Source: Phycisphaerales bacterium
GTDB lineage: Bacteria > Planctomycetota > Phycisphaerae > Phycisphaerales > UBA1924
Direction: 5' to 3'
Length of the DNA stretch: 64,000 nt
Assembly (NCBI GenBank): GCA_020845755.1
Contig: JADLFE010000036.1
Span: forward strand, 39,672 to 103,671
Both the position numbers and the translations under genes were made by a program. Below the pieces are notes generated by a model that worked only from the letters and a program-made list of their open reading frames with translations, did no database searches and was not told the origin of the DNA. Every line of letters begins with the position of its first letter. Positions within the stretch are counted from its first letter, which is position 1. This document shows positions 55,046 through 63,756 of the stretch, piece after piece.

Positions 55046-55705
55046 TTACCGAAGAATCCAGCGTGATTCGTTCACAGGCAGAGCCGAACTGTCGTGCCCA
55101 TCAAGGTCGCCGGGAACGTCGTACCGCACCATCATCGTCTTGCGCAGCAAAACCTTGCGCATCTGCCCGCTCTTTGGATCGGCCACGTCGATCGGACGCG
55201 TCTCGCCGCTGAACCCCATCGCGTACACCGAGAGATCGCGTGCCCGGAGGTTGTCCGCAGGCCAAACAACCAGTCCTTCCTTGGCGTTTTCTTCGCCGCG
55301 GAGGATCATGCCCAGGATGCTGATCTGGTCCTGAAGCAGGGGGTTTCCCAGCCGCTCCAGAATTTGCCGCGTCACGTCGGCCGGAACGCCGCGCCCAGCC
55401 CGCATCACCGGCACATCCTCGCCCGCCATCTCGAAAATCGGGGCCAGGAGCAGGTCCTCCGACGACGAGTTGGTCACCTTGTAAGTCATGTAGAAGTACG
55501 ACCTGGGACCCACGCCGGGCGTATCCACCGTTGCGATACGCAGCGGCCCGACCTCCAGATCAAGTTGCCAACGCCGCGGCACGGGGTCCGGCTCCGGGGC
55601 CGCCTTCACCCACGCCACCACCGAACCGAGCAGGGCTACGACCAACAGCATCACCCTCGTGATCGCTGCCCGCCGGGTCATCTTCGACAAATCTGAGACG
55701 TTCAT
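55046..55705 (-). CDS. Exported or membrane-anchored protein of unknown function
   Basis: 219 residues. One N-terminal hydrophobic helix (AITRVMLLVVALLGSVVAWV) serves as signal or anchor. The remainder is beta-rich: RWQLDLEVGPLRI, YFYMTYKVTNSSSEDLLLAP, EGLVVWPADNLRARDLSVYAMGF and VLLRKTMMVRYDVPGD. It has a DUF-type look without a name I can give. GGAG 5 nt before the ATG supports the start. It follows rpmA's upstream region by 184 bp with no terminator seen. Confidence 0.68.
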   Translation of the reverse strand: MNVSDLSKMTRRAAITRVMLLVVALLGSVVAWVKAAPEPDPVPRRWQLDLEVGPLRIATVDTPGVGPRSYFYMTYKVTNSSSEDLLLAPIFEMAGEDVPVMRAGRGVPADVTRQILERLGNPLLQDQISILGMILRGEENAKEGLVVWPADNLRARDLSVYAMGFSGETRPIDVADPKSGQMRKVLLRKTMMVRYDVPGDLDGHDSSALPVNESRWILR

Positions 55706-55962
55706 GCCGGCTCCACAAAGCCGCCCTCAGGCAGGGCACCCAACCGAACCGTCCCAATCATCGGACGGTCGACGGGACAAATCTCGGGCGGCGGATTCCG
55801 ATCCTGCCGATCCTCAAGGTTCGTAGTCTACTGGTTGGCGGTTGCCGGTCAAACGCCCCGCCTCATGACTTCGCCAGGTCTTCCCGCCCGCCGCCCCCCC
55901 CATGAGGAGTTTTTCGGCTGTCCCCGCCCTCTCCAACATCGCCCAGCGCCGACCAGCCCCGC

Positions 55963-56946
55963 GTGATCCGCGTGCAGGAATCGCAGCGATTGTCGGCCGT
56001 CCGTCGCCTCGTCAACCAGTCCGGTGACCGCGACGCCTCCGCCCGCCGCCTCATCGCCGCCGCCCCGGCTCACGGCATCGATCTCGAACTTCTCTGGGCC
56101 TCCCTCGCCCCCTCAGGAGCAATTTCCCAGGCTTGTCTTGCCGTCTTGGGAGCCGGACGAACCGCGATGACGTTCCTGAGCGAGCCCGGGCCCGAGGGCG
56201 ATTCCCATCCGTTGGACGCCACCGTAGAGCGCGCCGCGTGCCTCGACGCCGCCTGCCGCGAACTCACCCATCACCCGGGCAAGACTGGTACGGGCGTGAT
56301 GATGGCCCAGGGACTGCCCGACCCGAGCGAGTCGTGGGGCATCGACACCTACACGCGCGCCGGGTTCATCCATGTCGGCGATCTTTCCTACCTCCGTCGT
56401 GCGATTTCAGGCTTTCCCTCCATCCCCGAACCGATCTGGCCAACCGGCATCCGCGTCGTTCCATTCAACAAGTGCTTCGGCGACGACTCCCGCGAACGCC
56501 TCGCCGAGCTCCTCGCACGCACGTACGAAGGCACGCTCGATTGCCCGGAACTGTGCGGCCTGCGCGACCCGGTCGATGTCGCCGACTCCCATATGGCCAC
56601 CGGCGTCTTCGATCCCTCCCTCTGGCTCATCGTCACAGACCACGACAAGGCCGAGGGGTGTGTGCTCCTCTCGCGCAACCCGGAACTCCGCGGCGTGGAA
56701 CTGGTCTACTTCGGTTTCACCCCCGCGATCCGCGGCAAGCGGCTCGCCCTCCCGCTCCTGCAGTACGCCGTTGGACGAACTCGTGCCCCCAACGTGATGG
56801 AACTCACCTGTGCTGTTGATGACCGCAACGAGCCCGCCAAGAGGCTGTACGACCGCGCGGGCATGCGTCGATACTCCGGTCGCGTCGCCTTCGTTCGCCC
56901 GCTCCATCCCCGGTGCGAACCGTCACCCGTGCGCGCAAGTCATTGA
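55963..56946 (+). CDS. GNAT-family acetyltransferase
   Basis: 327 residues. The C-terminal ~130 residues hold the acetyl-CoA fold: EGCVLLSRNP, ELVYFGFTPAIRGKRLALPLLQYAV (the RGKRLA loop taking the place of the usual Q/R-x-x-G-x-G/A motif) and a strand with VDDRNEPAKRLYDRAGMRR. The N-terminal half may be a second, degenerate acetyltransferase domain, as in two-domain MshD-type proteins. The start is a GTG at 55963 without a clear ribosome-binding site. The substrate is unknown. The gene ends just before the presumed replication-origin region. Confidence 0.8.
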   Translation: MIRVQESQRLSAVRRLVNQSGDRDASARRLIAAAPAHGIDLELLWASLAPSGAISQACLAVLGAGRTAMTFLSEPGPEGDSHPLDATVERAACLDAACRELTHHPGKTGTGVMMAQGLPDPSESWGIDTYTRAGFIHVGDLSYLRRAISGFPSIPEPIWPTGIRVVPFNKCFGDDSRERLAELLARTYEGTLDCPELCGLRDPVDVADSHMATGVFDPSLWLIVTDHDKAEGCVLLSRNPELRGVELVYFGFTPAIRGKRLALPLLQYAVGRTRAPNVMELTCAVDDRNEPAKRLYDRAGMRRYSGRVAFVRPLHPRCEPSPVRASH

Positions 56947-57383
56947 CCCGCCGTCTGAACAGGACTTTTGCACATCCTTTGCGCATGCCCGGGCACCGTT
57001 CGTGGACAAAGTTTTTTCAAGATCGATAAGTCCTTGTTTTTCAGCATTCCTCACCCGTTCCGCCGTCCTGTGCATGGGTTTCCCGCGTTGAACCCGTCGC
57101 GCGACTCCACTACGTTCTGGGTCCTCGGTCAAGGACATGACCGGCTGACGACGCGATCGGATTCGCTCTCGAACGAAGTGCCAGTATTTGGTTGGGCCAC
57201 GCTCCTCTCTCAAGGCGCGTCGGTGGTTCTGTCACTTCGTTCGGAGCGGCCCGCGCCGCGGTGGGTGGAAGGACTCCGTGTTGAAGGTGGGAGGCGAGGA
57301 AGTCGCGAGCATCGGCGGCCGGGTGGCCGCACGCGCTCCGGGTTCCCCGCTCGAGCGGCGCTCGGCGCGGAGGGCGGGTCGGC
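56947..57383. other. dnaA upstream region, candidate replication origin or dnaA promoter
   Basis: 437 bp without a gene. TTTTGCACA (56966-56974) fits the DnaA-box consensus TTWTNCACA exactly; CGTGGACAA (57001-57009) fits its reverse complement at 7 of 9 positions. The stretch ~57007-57052 is about 64% AT, against about 35% around it, with runs of T. These fit an origin unwinding region or an autoregulated dnaA promoter, but one good box is few for an origin. Confidence 0.4.
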
Positions 57384-58979
57384 GTGGAAACGCGGACACC
57401 ATCGGACATCTCGGGATCAATCTCCCAGGCCCGCCAGGACCATTCTCGTCCGGTCCTCGCACGCCCGGTCGCCCGTCATGACGACGACGTGCGCCGTCTC
57501 CGCGACCGCCTCTCGCGTGAACTCGGCCCCGCTCGCTTCGAACGCTACTTCGGACGCGAACCCCGCCTCGACGTCCGCGACGATCATGTCGAAATCACCG
57601 TTCCCTCCGCGTTCGTCGCCGAGTTCATCGGGCGTCGATTCGCGCCCATGATCCGCCGTGCCGCCGCCGAGGAACTCCACGAGAGCGGCGATGTCCAACT
57701 CCGCCTCCGTGTCGAGTCAGATGCCCGCCCGTCACACGCCGCCGATCCAACAGCGCCAGGCGCCGACCCATCGCCCGCTCTCTCGGATTCACACACTCCC
57801 GAGGTGGCACACCACGCCGAATCCTCCCGACCCGTCCGCGTGTCGCCCCGCGCCCGCGAGGCCGCCCGCGTGCTCGCGTCGCTCGACGACTTTGTCGTCG
57901 GCGAATCCAACCGCCTCGCATACGCCGCCGCGCTCCGTCTCATCGATGCCGCCGAATCGTCGCTCCAACTCGTGCTGATCCACGGTGGGTGCGGCGTGGG
58001 CAAGACCCATCTGCTCCAGGGCGTCGCGCGTCGCTTCCGCGAAACACGCCCCGGCGCCGTCGTCCGCTGCACCACCGCCGAGGACTTCACCAACGCCTAC
58101 ATCACCGCCATCCGCGAAAACCGCATCGACGAGTTCCGCCGTCAATACCGCGGCCTCGATCTCCTCTGCATAGACGACGCCCACTTTCTCTCCGGCAAGG
58201 AACGCACGCAGTCCGAACTTCTCCACACCCTCGACGCCCTCAAACTCGACGGCGCCCGCGTTCTTCTGGCCAGCGACGAGCACCCGCGCGACGCGCAGAA
58301 ACTCAGCCAGCAACTGCAATCGCGCTTCATGGCCGGCATGGTCGCACGCATCGATCCGCCCGACACGGAACTCCGCACCGCGCTGGTGCGCGCCATCGCC
58401 AAACGCCGCGCCATGCTCCTCGACGACGGCGCGGTGCGTCTGCTCGCCGATCGGGCCGGCCGCTCCGCCATCGGCGATCAGCCCGCGTCCGTCCGCGAAC
58501 TGGAGGGCATGATCACGCAGGTCGAGGCCGTCGCCCGCGTCATTCCCGAACTGGCGATCGGCGGCGTGATCGGCGCCGGGGCGGTGGGGAGGGCCTTGGG
58601 CATCGCCGTCGACACCGCCCCAGTCTCGCGTCCGCGTCGACCCGTTCCCGCCGAACTCATCATCGCCGTCGTGTGCGAGGAACTGGCGATCGATCGCACC
58701 ACGTTCGTCGGCCGCTCACGCCACGCCCGCGCCGTCCTGGCCCGCTCGCTCGGCTCCTATCTCTGCCGTGAACTGACGACCATGAGTTATCCTGAGATCG
58801 CGCGGGCGCTCGGTCGCCCCAACCACTCCACCGTCATCACCGCCGACAAGCGCGTGCGCCAGCAACTCGACACCACCGCCGATCTCGCGTCCGAGGCCGG
58901 CTCCGCCTTCGCCGGTGTGTCGCTCCGCGAACTCTCTACCCGCCTCTCGCGCACCATCATCTCCCGCGCCGCGAAGTAA
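57384..58979 (+). CDS. dnaA: Chromosomal replication initiator protein DnaA
   Basis: 531 residues. Domain I is recognisable from about residue 36 (RRLRDRLSRELGPARFERYFG), then a Pro/Ser/Asp-rich linker (about 115-165). AAA+ domain: Walker A GGCGVGKTHL with Lys207, Walker B LLCIDDAHFL, box VII/Arg-finger region QLQSRFMAGMVARIDPPD, and sensor II SVRELEG. Domain IV, DNA binding, has MSYPEIARALGRPNHSTVITA, where GRPNHSTV replaces the common GRDHSTV (one residue longer). The GTG start has a GGAGG-type site about 10 nt upstream; a GTG at 57489 is an alternative. dnaN is not adjacent. Confidence 0.93.
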   Translation: METRTPSDISGSISQARQDHSRPVLARPVARHDDDVRRLRDRLSRELGPARFERYFGREPRLDVRDDHVEITVPSAFVAEFIGRRFAPMIRRAAAEELHESGDVQLRLRVESDARPSHAADPTAPGADPSPALSDSHTPEVAHHAESSRPVRVSPRAREAARVLASLDDFVVGESNRLAYAAALRLIDAAESSLQLVLIHGGCGVGKTHLLQGVARRFRETRPGAVVRCTTAEDFTNAYITAIRENRIDEFRRQYRGLDLLCIDDAHFLSGKERTQSELLHTLDALKLDGARVLLASDEHPRDAQKLSQQLQSRFMAGMVARIDPPDTELRTALVRAIAKRRAMLLDDGAVRLLADRAGRSAIGDQPASVRELEGMITQVEAVARVIPELAIGGVIGAGAVGRALGIAVDTAPVSRPRRPVPAELIIAVVCEELAIDRTTFVGRSRHARAVLARSLGSYLCRELTTMSYPEIARALGRPNHSTVITADKRVRQQLDTTADLASEAGSAFAGVSLRELSTRLSRTIISRAAK

Positions 58980-59141
58980 GAATCGCCGGGCCTCGGTCGC
59001 CGTGCGAACTCCGGCGGCCTTCTCATCGCTCACATCTCCATGCCGAATTGACAATGCCGGCCATGTCCGGCGTTTCTCTCCGTGGCTCCGTGACTCCTTT
59101 TCTCGCTGGCCTTTCGCCCCGCGCGTGCCGATGATGGTGCC

Positions 59142-60317
59142 ATGGGCGCCTCCGAAATCCCTCTCTCCCGTCCCGATATCACCGCTCTTGAGGAGGAACA
59201 CGTCCTGCGCGTCTTGCGCTCCGGACGCCTCTCCATCGGACCCATGGTCGAAGAGTTCGAAGAGGCCGTCGCGCGCCGCGTCGGCTGCCGCCACGCCATC
59301 GCCGTCAACTCCGGCACCAGCGGCCTGCACATCATGCTCCGCTCGCTCAACATCGGGCCCGGCGACGAGATCATCACCACCCCGTTCTCCTTCATCGCCA
59401 GTTCCAACTGCATCCTCTACGTCAACGCCACGCCCGTCTTCGTCGACCTCGACCCCAAGAGCCTGAACATGGACCCCGACAAGGTTGCCTCAGCGATCAC
59501 GCCGCGGACCAAGGCGATCCTCGCCGTCGAGACCTTCGGCAACCCCGCCCACATGGACGCCTATCGCGCTATCGCCGCCCGCCACGAAATCCCGCTGATC
59601 GAAGATTGCTGCGAGGCTCTTGGCACCAGTTACCGCGGGCGTCCGGCCGGCTCCTTCGGACGCATCGGCGTCTTTGGCTTCTATCCCAACAAGCAGATCA
59701 CCACCGGCGAGGGCGGCATGATCGTCACCGACGACGCCCGCCTGGCCGACCTCTGCCGCTCCATGCGCAACCAGGGCCGCCCCCTCGGCTGGTCTGCCCC
59801 AACCTCCGGCGGCGCGCCCACCGGCTCGTGGCTCAAGCACGAACGCCTCGGCTACAACTACCGCCTCCCGGATATCAGCGCCGCCCTGGGCGTCGCCCAA
59901 ATGAAGCGTCTCGACGAATTCCTCCGGAAGCGTCAGGCCGTCGCCCAGGCGTATATCGAGCGACTCGCCGGTAACGCCCACCTCATCATGCCCACCATCG
60001 ACGAAGACACCGTCATGAGCTGGTTCGTTTTCGTTGTCCGCCTTGCCACCAGTTACAGCGGCGAGGAGCGCGACCGTATCATCGCCGGCCTGCGACGCCA
60101 CGACATCGGCGCCTCCGACTACTTCCCCTGCATCCACCTCCAGCCCTTCTACCGCGAGCAGTTCGGGTTTGGGCCGGGCATGTTCCCCATCGCCGAGTCT
60201 GTCAGCCAGCGCACCATCGCCCTGCCCTTCTACAACGACCTCTCCGAACGCGAAATCGACCACGTCGTCCAGACCCTGGACGTCATGATCTCGCGCGAGA
60301 ACCTCAAGCGGACCTGA
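59142..60317 (+). CDS. DegT/DnrJ/EryC1/StrS-family aminotransferase
   Basis: PLP-dependent sugar aminotransferase of 391 residues. The Schiff-base Lys184 is in FYPNKQITTGEGG; NSGTSGLHIML and EDCCEALGTSYRGRPAGSFG are cofactor motifs, and NYRLPDISAALGVAQM follows as usual. Family members transfer an amino group to keto-sugar nucleotides for LPS, O-antigen or antibiotic sugars. No other nucleotide-sugar genes are next to it; the precise sugar is unknown. ATG 59142 is taken as start without a strong ribosome-binding site. Confidence 0.95.
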   Translation: MGASEIPLSRPDITALEEEHVLRVLRSGRLSIGPMVEEFEEAVARRVGCRHAIAVNSGTSGLHIMLRSLNIGPGDEIITTPFSFIASSNCILYVNATPVFVDLDPKSLNMDPDKVASAITPRTKAILAVETFGNPAHMDAYRAIAARHEIPLIEDCCEALGTSYRGRPAGSFGRIGVFGFYPNKQITTGEGGMIVTDDARLADLCRSMRNQGRPLGWSAPTSGGAPTGSWLKHERLGYNYRLPDISAALGVAQMKRLDEFLRKRQAVAQAYIERLAGNAHLIMPTIDEDTVMSWFVFVVRLATSYSGEERDRIIAGLRRHDIGASDYFPCIHLQPFYREQFGFGPGMFPIAESVSQRTIALPFYNDLSEREIDHVVQTLDVMISRENLKRT

Positions 60318-60412
60318 CCACCACGCACCCCCGGGCTTGTCTGAGCGCCCTTGAGGGCTATCCTTCCCTCCCGCCGGTGGCTCCGCCCCCGCGCTTTTCA
60401 CGAGGTCTTCCT

Positions 60413-60697
60413 ATGCCCGCGACGTGCCATTTCACCGGTAAGAAAGTCAGTTTCGGGATGAAGCGCGCCTGGCGCGGCCAGGCGGTCAAGAAGGGCGGCT
60501 TCGGTCTGAAGCCCACCGGCATCACCCGCCGCAAGTTCCGCCCCAACCTCCAGAAACTCACCGTCCTGGTCGACGGCAAGGCCCAGACCGTCCGCGTCTC
60601 CACGCGGGCCCTCCGCCAGGAAGGACTGGTCGTCAAACCCCTCAAGCGCAAGTACGGCTACACCCGCCAGCAGAAACTGGCCGCCGCTCACGCGTAA
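60413..60697 (+). CDS. rpmB: 50S ribosomal protein L28
   Basis: 94 residues: MPATCHFTGKKVSFG, FRPNLQKLTVLVDGKAQTVRVSTRALRQEGLV (in part RPNLQKLTVLVDG) are diagnostic of L28. CHFTGK has one Cys of the usual zinc-binding set of some L28 proteins; the others are missing, so this is the Cys-poor form. GAGG lies 7 nt upstream of the ATG. A strong terminator follows. The usual neighbour rpmG is absent. Confidence 0.95.
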   Translation: MPATCHFTGKKVSFGMKRAWRGQAVKKGGFGLKPTGITRRKFRPNLQKLTVLVDGKAQTVRVSTRALRQEGLVVKPLKRKYGYTRQQKLAAAHA

Positions 60698-60721
60698 CCC
60701 GCATCACACTGTCCAAATCTG

Positions 60722-60757
60722 AACCGGAACACCGCACACGGTGTTCCGGTTTTCGTT
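60722..60757 (+). terminator. Terminator after rpmB
   Basis: A perfect 12-bp stem AACCGGAACACC/GGTGTTCCGGTT with a 6-nt loop (GCACAC) followed by TTCGTT, 24 bp past the rpmB stop. It separates rpmB from mcsA, so the latter needs its own promoter in the ~20 bp after it or gets read-through. Confidence 0.82.
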
Positions 60758-60777
60758 GCGCGATACACTCATTCCGC

Positions 60778-61320
60778 GTGAAGTGCGATAAATGCGATAA
60801 CGAGGCGACCGTTCACGAGATGATCGTGAAGGGCGGCGTCAAGACCGAACGCCACCTTTGCGAGCACTGCGCCCGTGAACTCGGCCTGAACCCCGGTGGC
60901 GCCACCCTCGGCCAACTCATCACCAAGTTCGTCGTCGCGCCCCAGGGTCAGCCCCTTGCCCCCGCCGGAAAGCCCGCCCCAGCCCGCCCAACGCCTCCGA
61001 CCACCTGCCGCGGGTGCGGCACGACCTTCCCCGATTTCAAACAAACCGGCCGCGTCGGCTGCTCCGAGTGCTACACCACGTTTGAGCCCCAGCTCGGCCC
61101 GCTGCTTGAACGCGCCCACGAGGGTGCGACTCACCATGTCGGCAAGCGCCCCACGCGCTGGGAAGAACGTTCCGCCCGCGCCGAGGCCGATTCCGCTCGC
61201 CGCGAACGCGTCGACGACCTCCGCCGCCGCCTCGAGCAGGCCGTGATGGCCGAGCAATACGAGGCCGCCGCTGTGCTCCGCGACGAACTCCGCAAGATCG
61301 AGTCCCAGGGCACCGTCTAG
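60778..61320 (+). CDS. mcsA: McsA-like protein with zinc fingers and UvrB/UvrC motif
   Basis: 180 residues. Four CxxC pairs: CDKC (near 3), CEHC (near 28), CRGC (near 78) and CSEC (near 95), giving two zinc sites, and a C-terminal UVR motif in LRRRLEQAVMAEQYEAAAVLRDELRKIE (cited in part as EQYEAAAVLRDELRKIE). In Firmicutes McsA activates the arginine kinase McsB. The start is GTG 60778. Thirteen bases separate its stop from mcsB, so they form an operon. CtsR and ClpC genes, usual partners in Bacillus, are not in the window. Confidence 0.9.
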   Translation: MKCDKCDNEATVHEMIVKGGVKTERHLCEHCARELGLNPGGATLGQLITKFVVAPQGQPLAPAGKPAPARPTPPTTCRGCGTTFPDFKQTGRVGCSECYTTFEPQLGPLLERAHEGATHHVGKRPTRWEERSARAEADSARRERVDDLRRRLEQAVMAEQYEAAAVLRDELRKIESQGTV

Positions 61321-61333
61321 GACCACGCACGCG

Positions 61334-62482
61334 ATGGCCAGCGAGGGATTCATCCCGTCCTACGAAACCGGCACCGAGTGGCTTCGCGCCGGCGGTCAGG
61401 CCAGCGACGTCGTCATGTCCTCCCGCGTGCGCCTCGCCCGCAACCTCGCCGGCTGGCGCTTCGGCCACAAGGCCGGGCACGGCGATCGCCAGAAAGTCCT
61501 GGAAATCTGCCGCGATCGCATCGCCGCCGCCGGGCTCAGCAGCGTTGGCGCACAGTCTTCATCCGCGCCGTCCACCCCGCCCCAGGTCATGTGGATCGAC
61601 CTGCGCGAATCGCCGCCCATCGAACGCCAACTCCTCGTCGAGCGCCACCTCATCTCCAAGCAGCACTCCAAGGGCAAGCCGCTCCCCGACCTCAAGTCCG
61701 GCGACATCGAAACCACCGACCCGCGCGGCGTCGCCGTCGCCCTCCCCGATGAACGCCTCTCCATCATGGTCAACGAAGAGGACCACCTGCGCATCCAGGC
61801 CGTCCGCGGCGGGCTCGCCCTCGCCGAGGCCTGGGCCGACGCCGATCGCGCCGATGACCTCCTCGAATCCAAACTCGATTTCGCCTACTCGCCCCGCTTT
61901 GGCTACCTCACCTGCTGCCCGACCAACGTCGGCACCGGCGTCCGCATGAGCCTCATGCTCCACCTCCCCGCCCTCAAACTCACCGGCAGCATCGAAAAGG
62001 TCAAACGCGCCGCCAGCGACATGAACCTCGCCGTCCGCGGGTTCTACGGCGAAGGCTCCGAGGCCGCCGGCGACTTCTACCAGATCTCCAACCAGACCAC
62101 CCTCGGCAAGAGCGAAGAGGCCATCCTGAACGATCTGGCCGGGCAGATCATCCCCAAGATCGTCGAGTACGAACGCAAGGAACGACGCGACCTCATCTCC
62201 AAGCGCGGCGCCGCGCTCGAGGACCAGGTCTATCGCGCGCTCGGCCTGCTCACCCACGCCCGCCTCCTCACCGCCGAGGAATCCATGCAGATGCTTAGCC
62301 ACGTCCGCCTCGGCGTGGTCATGGGCCTGGTCTCCGATGTCGACCTCGCCACCGTCAACGCCCTCATGCTCCTCACCCAGCCCGCGCACCTGCAACGCGT
62401 CATGGGCACCGACCTCGACCAGGAGCAACGCCGCGCCGCCCGCGCCCAACTCATCCGCCGCCGCCTGCTCAAGACGACGTGA
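61334..62482 (+). CDS. mcsB: Protein-arginine kinase (McsB, ATP:guanido phosphotransferase family)
   Basis: 382 residues. Family motifs in order: SSRVRLARNL, IMVNEEDHLRIQ, SPRFGYLTCCPTNVGTGVR (in part LTCCPTNVGTGVRMS) containing the conserved active-site Cys, and RGFYGEGSEA followed by FYQISNQTTLG with the nucleotide-binding Arg residues. McsB phosphorylates arginines on proteins, marking them for ClpCP degradation in Bacillus. The length and the RGFYGEG region match McsB rather than creatine or arginine kinases of animals. Its activator mcsA precedes it. Confidence 0.95.
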   Translation: MASEGFIPSYETGTEWLRAGGQASDVVMSSRVRLARNLAGWRFGHKAGHGDRQKVLEICRDRIAAAGLSSVGAQSSSAPSTPPQVMWIDLRESPPIERQLLVERHLISKQHSKGKPLPDLKSGDIETTDPRGVAVALPDERLSIMVNEEDHLRIQAVRGGLALAEAWADADRADDLLESKLDFAYSPRFGYLTCCPTNVGTGVRMSLMLHLPALKLTGSIEKVKRAASDMNLAVRGFYGEGSEAAGDFYQISNQTTLGKSEEAILNDLAGQIIPKIVEYERKERRDLISKRGAALEDQVYRALGLLTHARLLTAEESMQMLSHVRLGVVMGLVSDVDLATVNALMLLTQPAHLQRVMGTDLDQEQRRAARAQLIRRRLLKTT

Positions 62483-62670
62483 TCCCTTCCGCTCACGCCG
62501 GATGAGCGAGTCCGCGCGCGAATCCGATCCCTGGTGCTTGATGCGTCCCCGCCTCGAGTTGAGATGTTACTCGCGGGTGGTGCGTCTAATCATCGATCTC
62601 TCACGTCTTCGAGGATCTCACTTTCCCCGCAGCCGTTGATTCCCGCCTCAAAATCAGGTACAACGCGCTC

Positions 62671-63756
62671 GTGGCCGGCTCCGACACCCCAATCTCGCCC
62701 GCATCGCGCTCCGATCGTGAATCGCCGCGCGTCACATCTCCTTCCAACTCCGATCTTCCGCCCGCCCAGATCGAAGCCAAGCCGATCGAGGCCGAGCCTA
62801 TAGAAGCTCTTCCGATCGAGAGCAAGTTCACCTGGCCCCCCAAGCCCCCCGCGCCCGACGCCGAGCAGATCGGCGCCGCCGAAGGCCGTGCCGCCGCTCG
62901 TCAGGCGCGTGCCGATCGGGTGGCTCGCGAGTCTCTGCCATCTGCCCGTGCAGGTTCCCTCACCCCACCGAATCTCGACGCCGCTTCCCTCGATGCGTCC
63001 ATCGACCTTCAGCCATCGCCAGTCCCTGCGCCCATACCCACCTGGCGCGACGTGCTCGAGCGTTTCGAGCGCCGCTGGCTCGGCCTGATCCACCGCTCCT
63101 GGCAAACCCGCGCCCTCGCCGCCGGCTGGCAGCCCGACGCGCCCGACACCTACTGCCCCTCCTGCGGCCAGGACATAGGCCGCTACGAACTCGACACCAA
63201 CCGCCGCTGCTCCTCCTGCCGCGGTTCGCGCCTCGCCTGGGACGCCTTCGTTCGCTTGGGTCACCACGAGGGCCTGCTCCGCGACGCGATCCACGAGATC
63301 AAGTTTGAACGCATGCGATCCCTTGCACTGGACCTTGGCCGCCAACTCGGCCAGGCTATCTGCAGCCGCCTGAACGCCGCGGGCCTGGAAAACTCGCCGG
63401 TCGTCGTCTGCCCCGTGCCGACCACGTGGCGACGGCGCATGAGCCGCGGCATCGACCATGCCGGCATGATCGCTGCAGGTGTTCGGTATTCGATCGGAAC
63501 TGCCACCCTGGTGCGGCTGCTCCGGCGTGTGCATCGCCCCTCTCAGCGCGATGTGCCACCCAGCCTGCGGGCCATGAATGTGGCCGGGGCGTTCAAGCCA
63601 TTCCACGGGCTACCGGCGGCGACGGCATTGATAGTGGTGGTGGACGATGTCCGCACGACCGGGGCGACGCTCGCCGCTGCCTGCCGAACTCTTCGGGGGA
63701 TTACCCAGTCAACTGCTGTCTGGGCGGCGTCATTGGCGGTTGCGGGAGACGGCTGA
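62671..63756 (+). CDS. comF: ComF-family phosphoribosyltransferase-like protein
   Basis: 361 residues, longer than usual ComF (about 220-240). The N-terminal ~130 residues are Pro/Ala/Glu-rich and include the repeat IEAKPIEAEPIEALPIESK. A zinc-ribbon follows with CPSC and CSSC (near 165-185), then YGH-like LRDAIHEIKFERMRSL and the phosphoribosyltransferase signature VVVDDVRTTGATL (near 330). ComF is needed for DNA uptake in transformable bacteria and in some is linked to DNA translocation; its enzymatic role is unclear. The start is a GTG at 62671; a later start would remove the low-complexity part. Confidence 0.87.
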   Translation: MAGSDTPISPASRSDRESPRVTSPSNSDLPPAQIEAKPIEAEPIEALPIESKFTWPPKPPAPDAEQIGAAEGRAAARQARADRVARESLPSARAGSLTPPNLDAASLDASIDLQPSPVPAPIPTWRDVLERFERRWLGLIHRSWQTRALAAGWQPDAPDTYCPSCGQDIGRYELDTNRRCSSCRGSRLAWDAFVRLGHHEGLLRDAIHEIKFERMRSLALDLGRQLGQAICSRLNAAGLENSPVVVCPVPTTWRRRMSRGIDHAGMIAAGVRYSIGTATLVRLLRRVHRPSQRDVPPSLRAMNVAGAFKPFHGLPAATALIVVVDDVRTTGATLAAACRTLRGITQSTAVWAASLAVAGDG

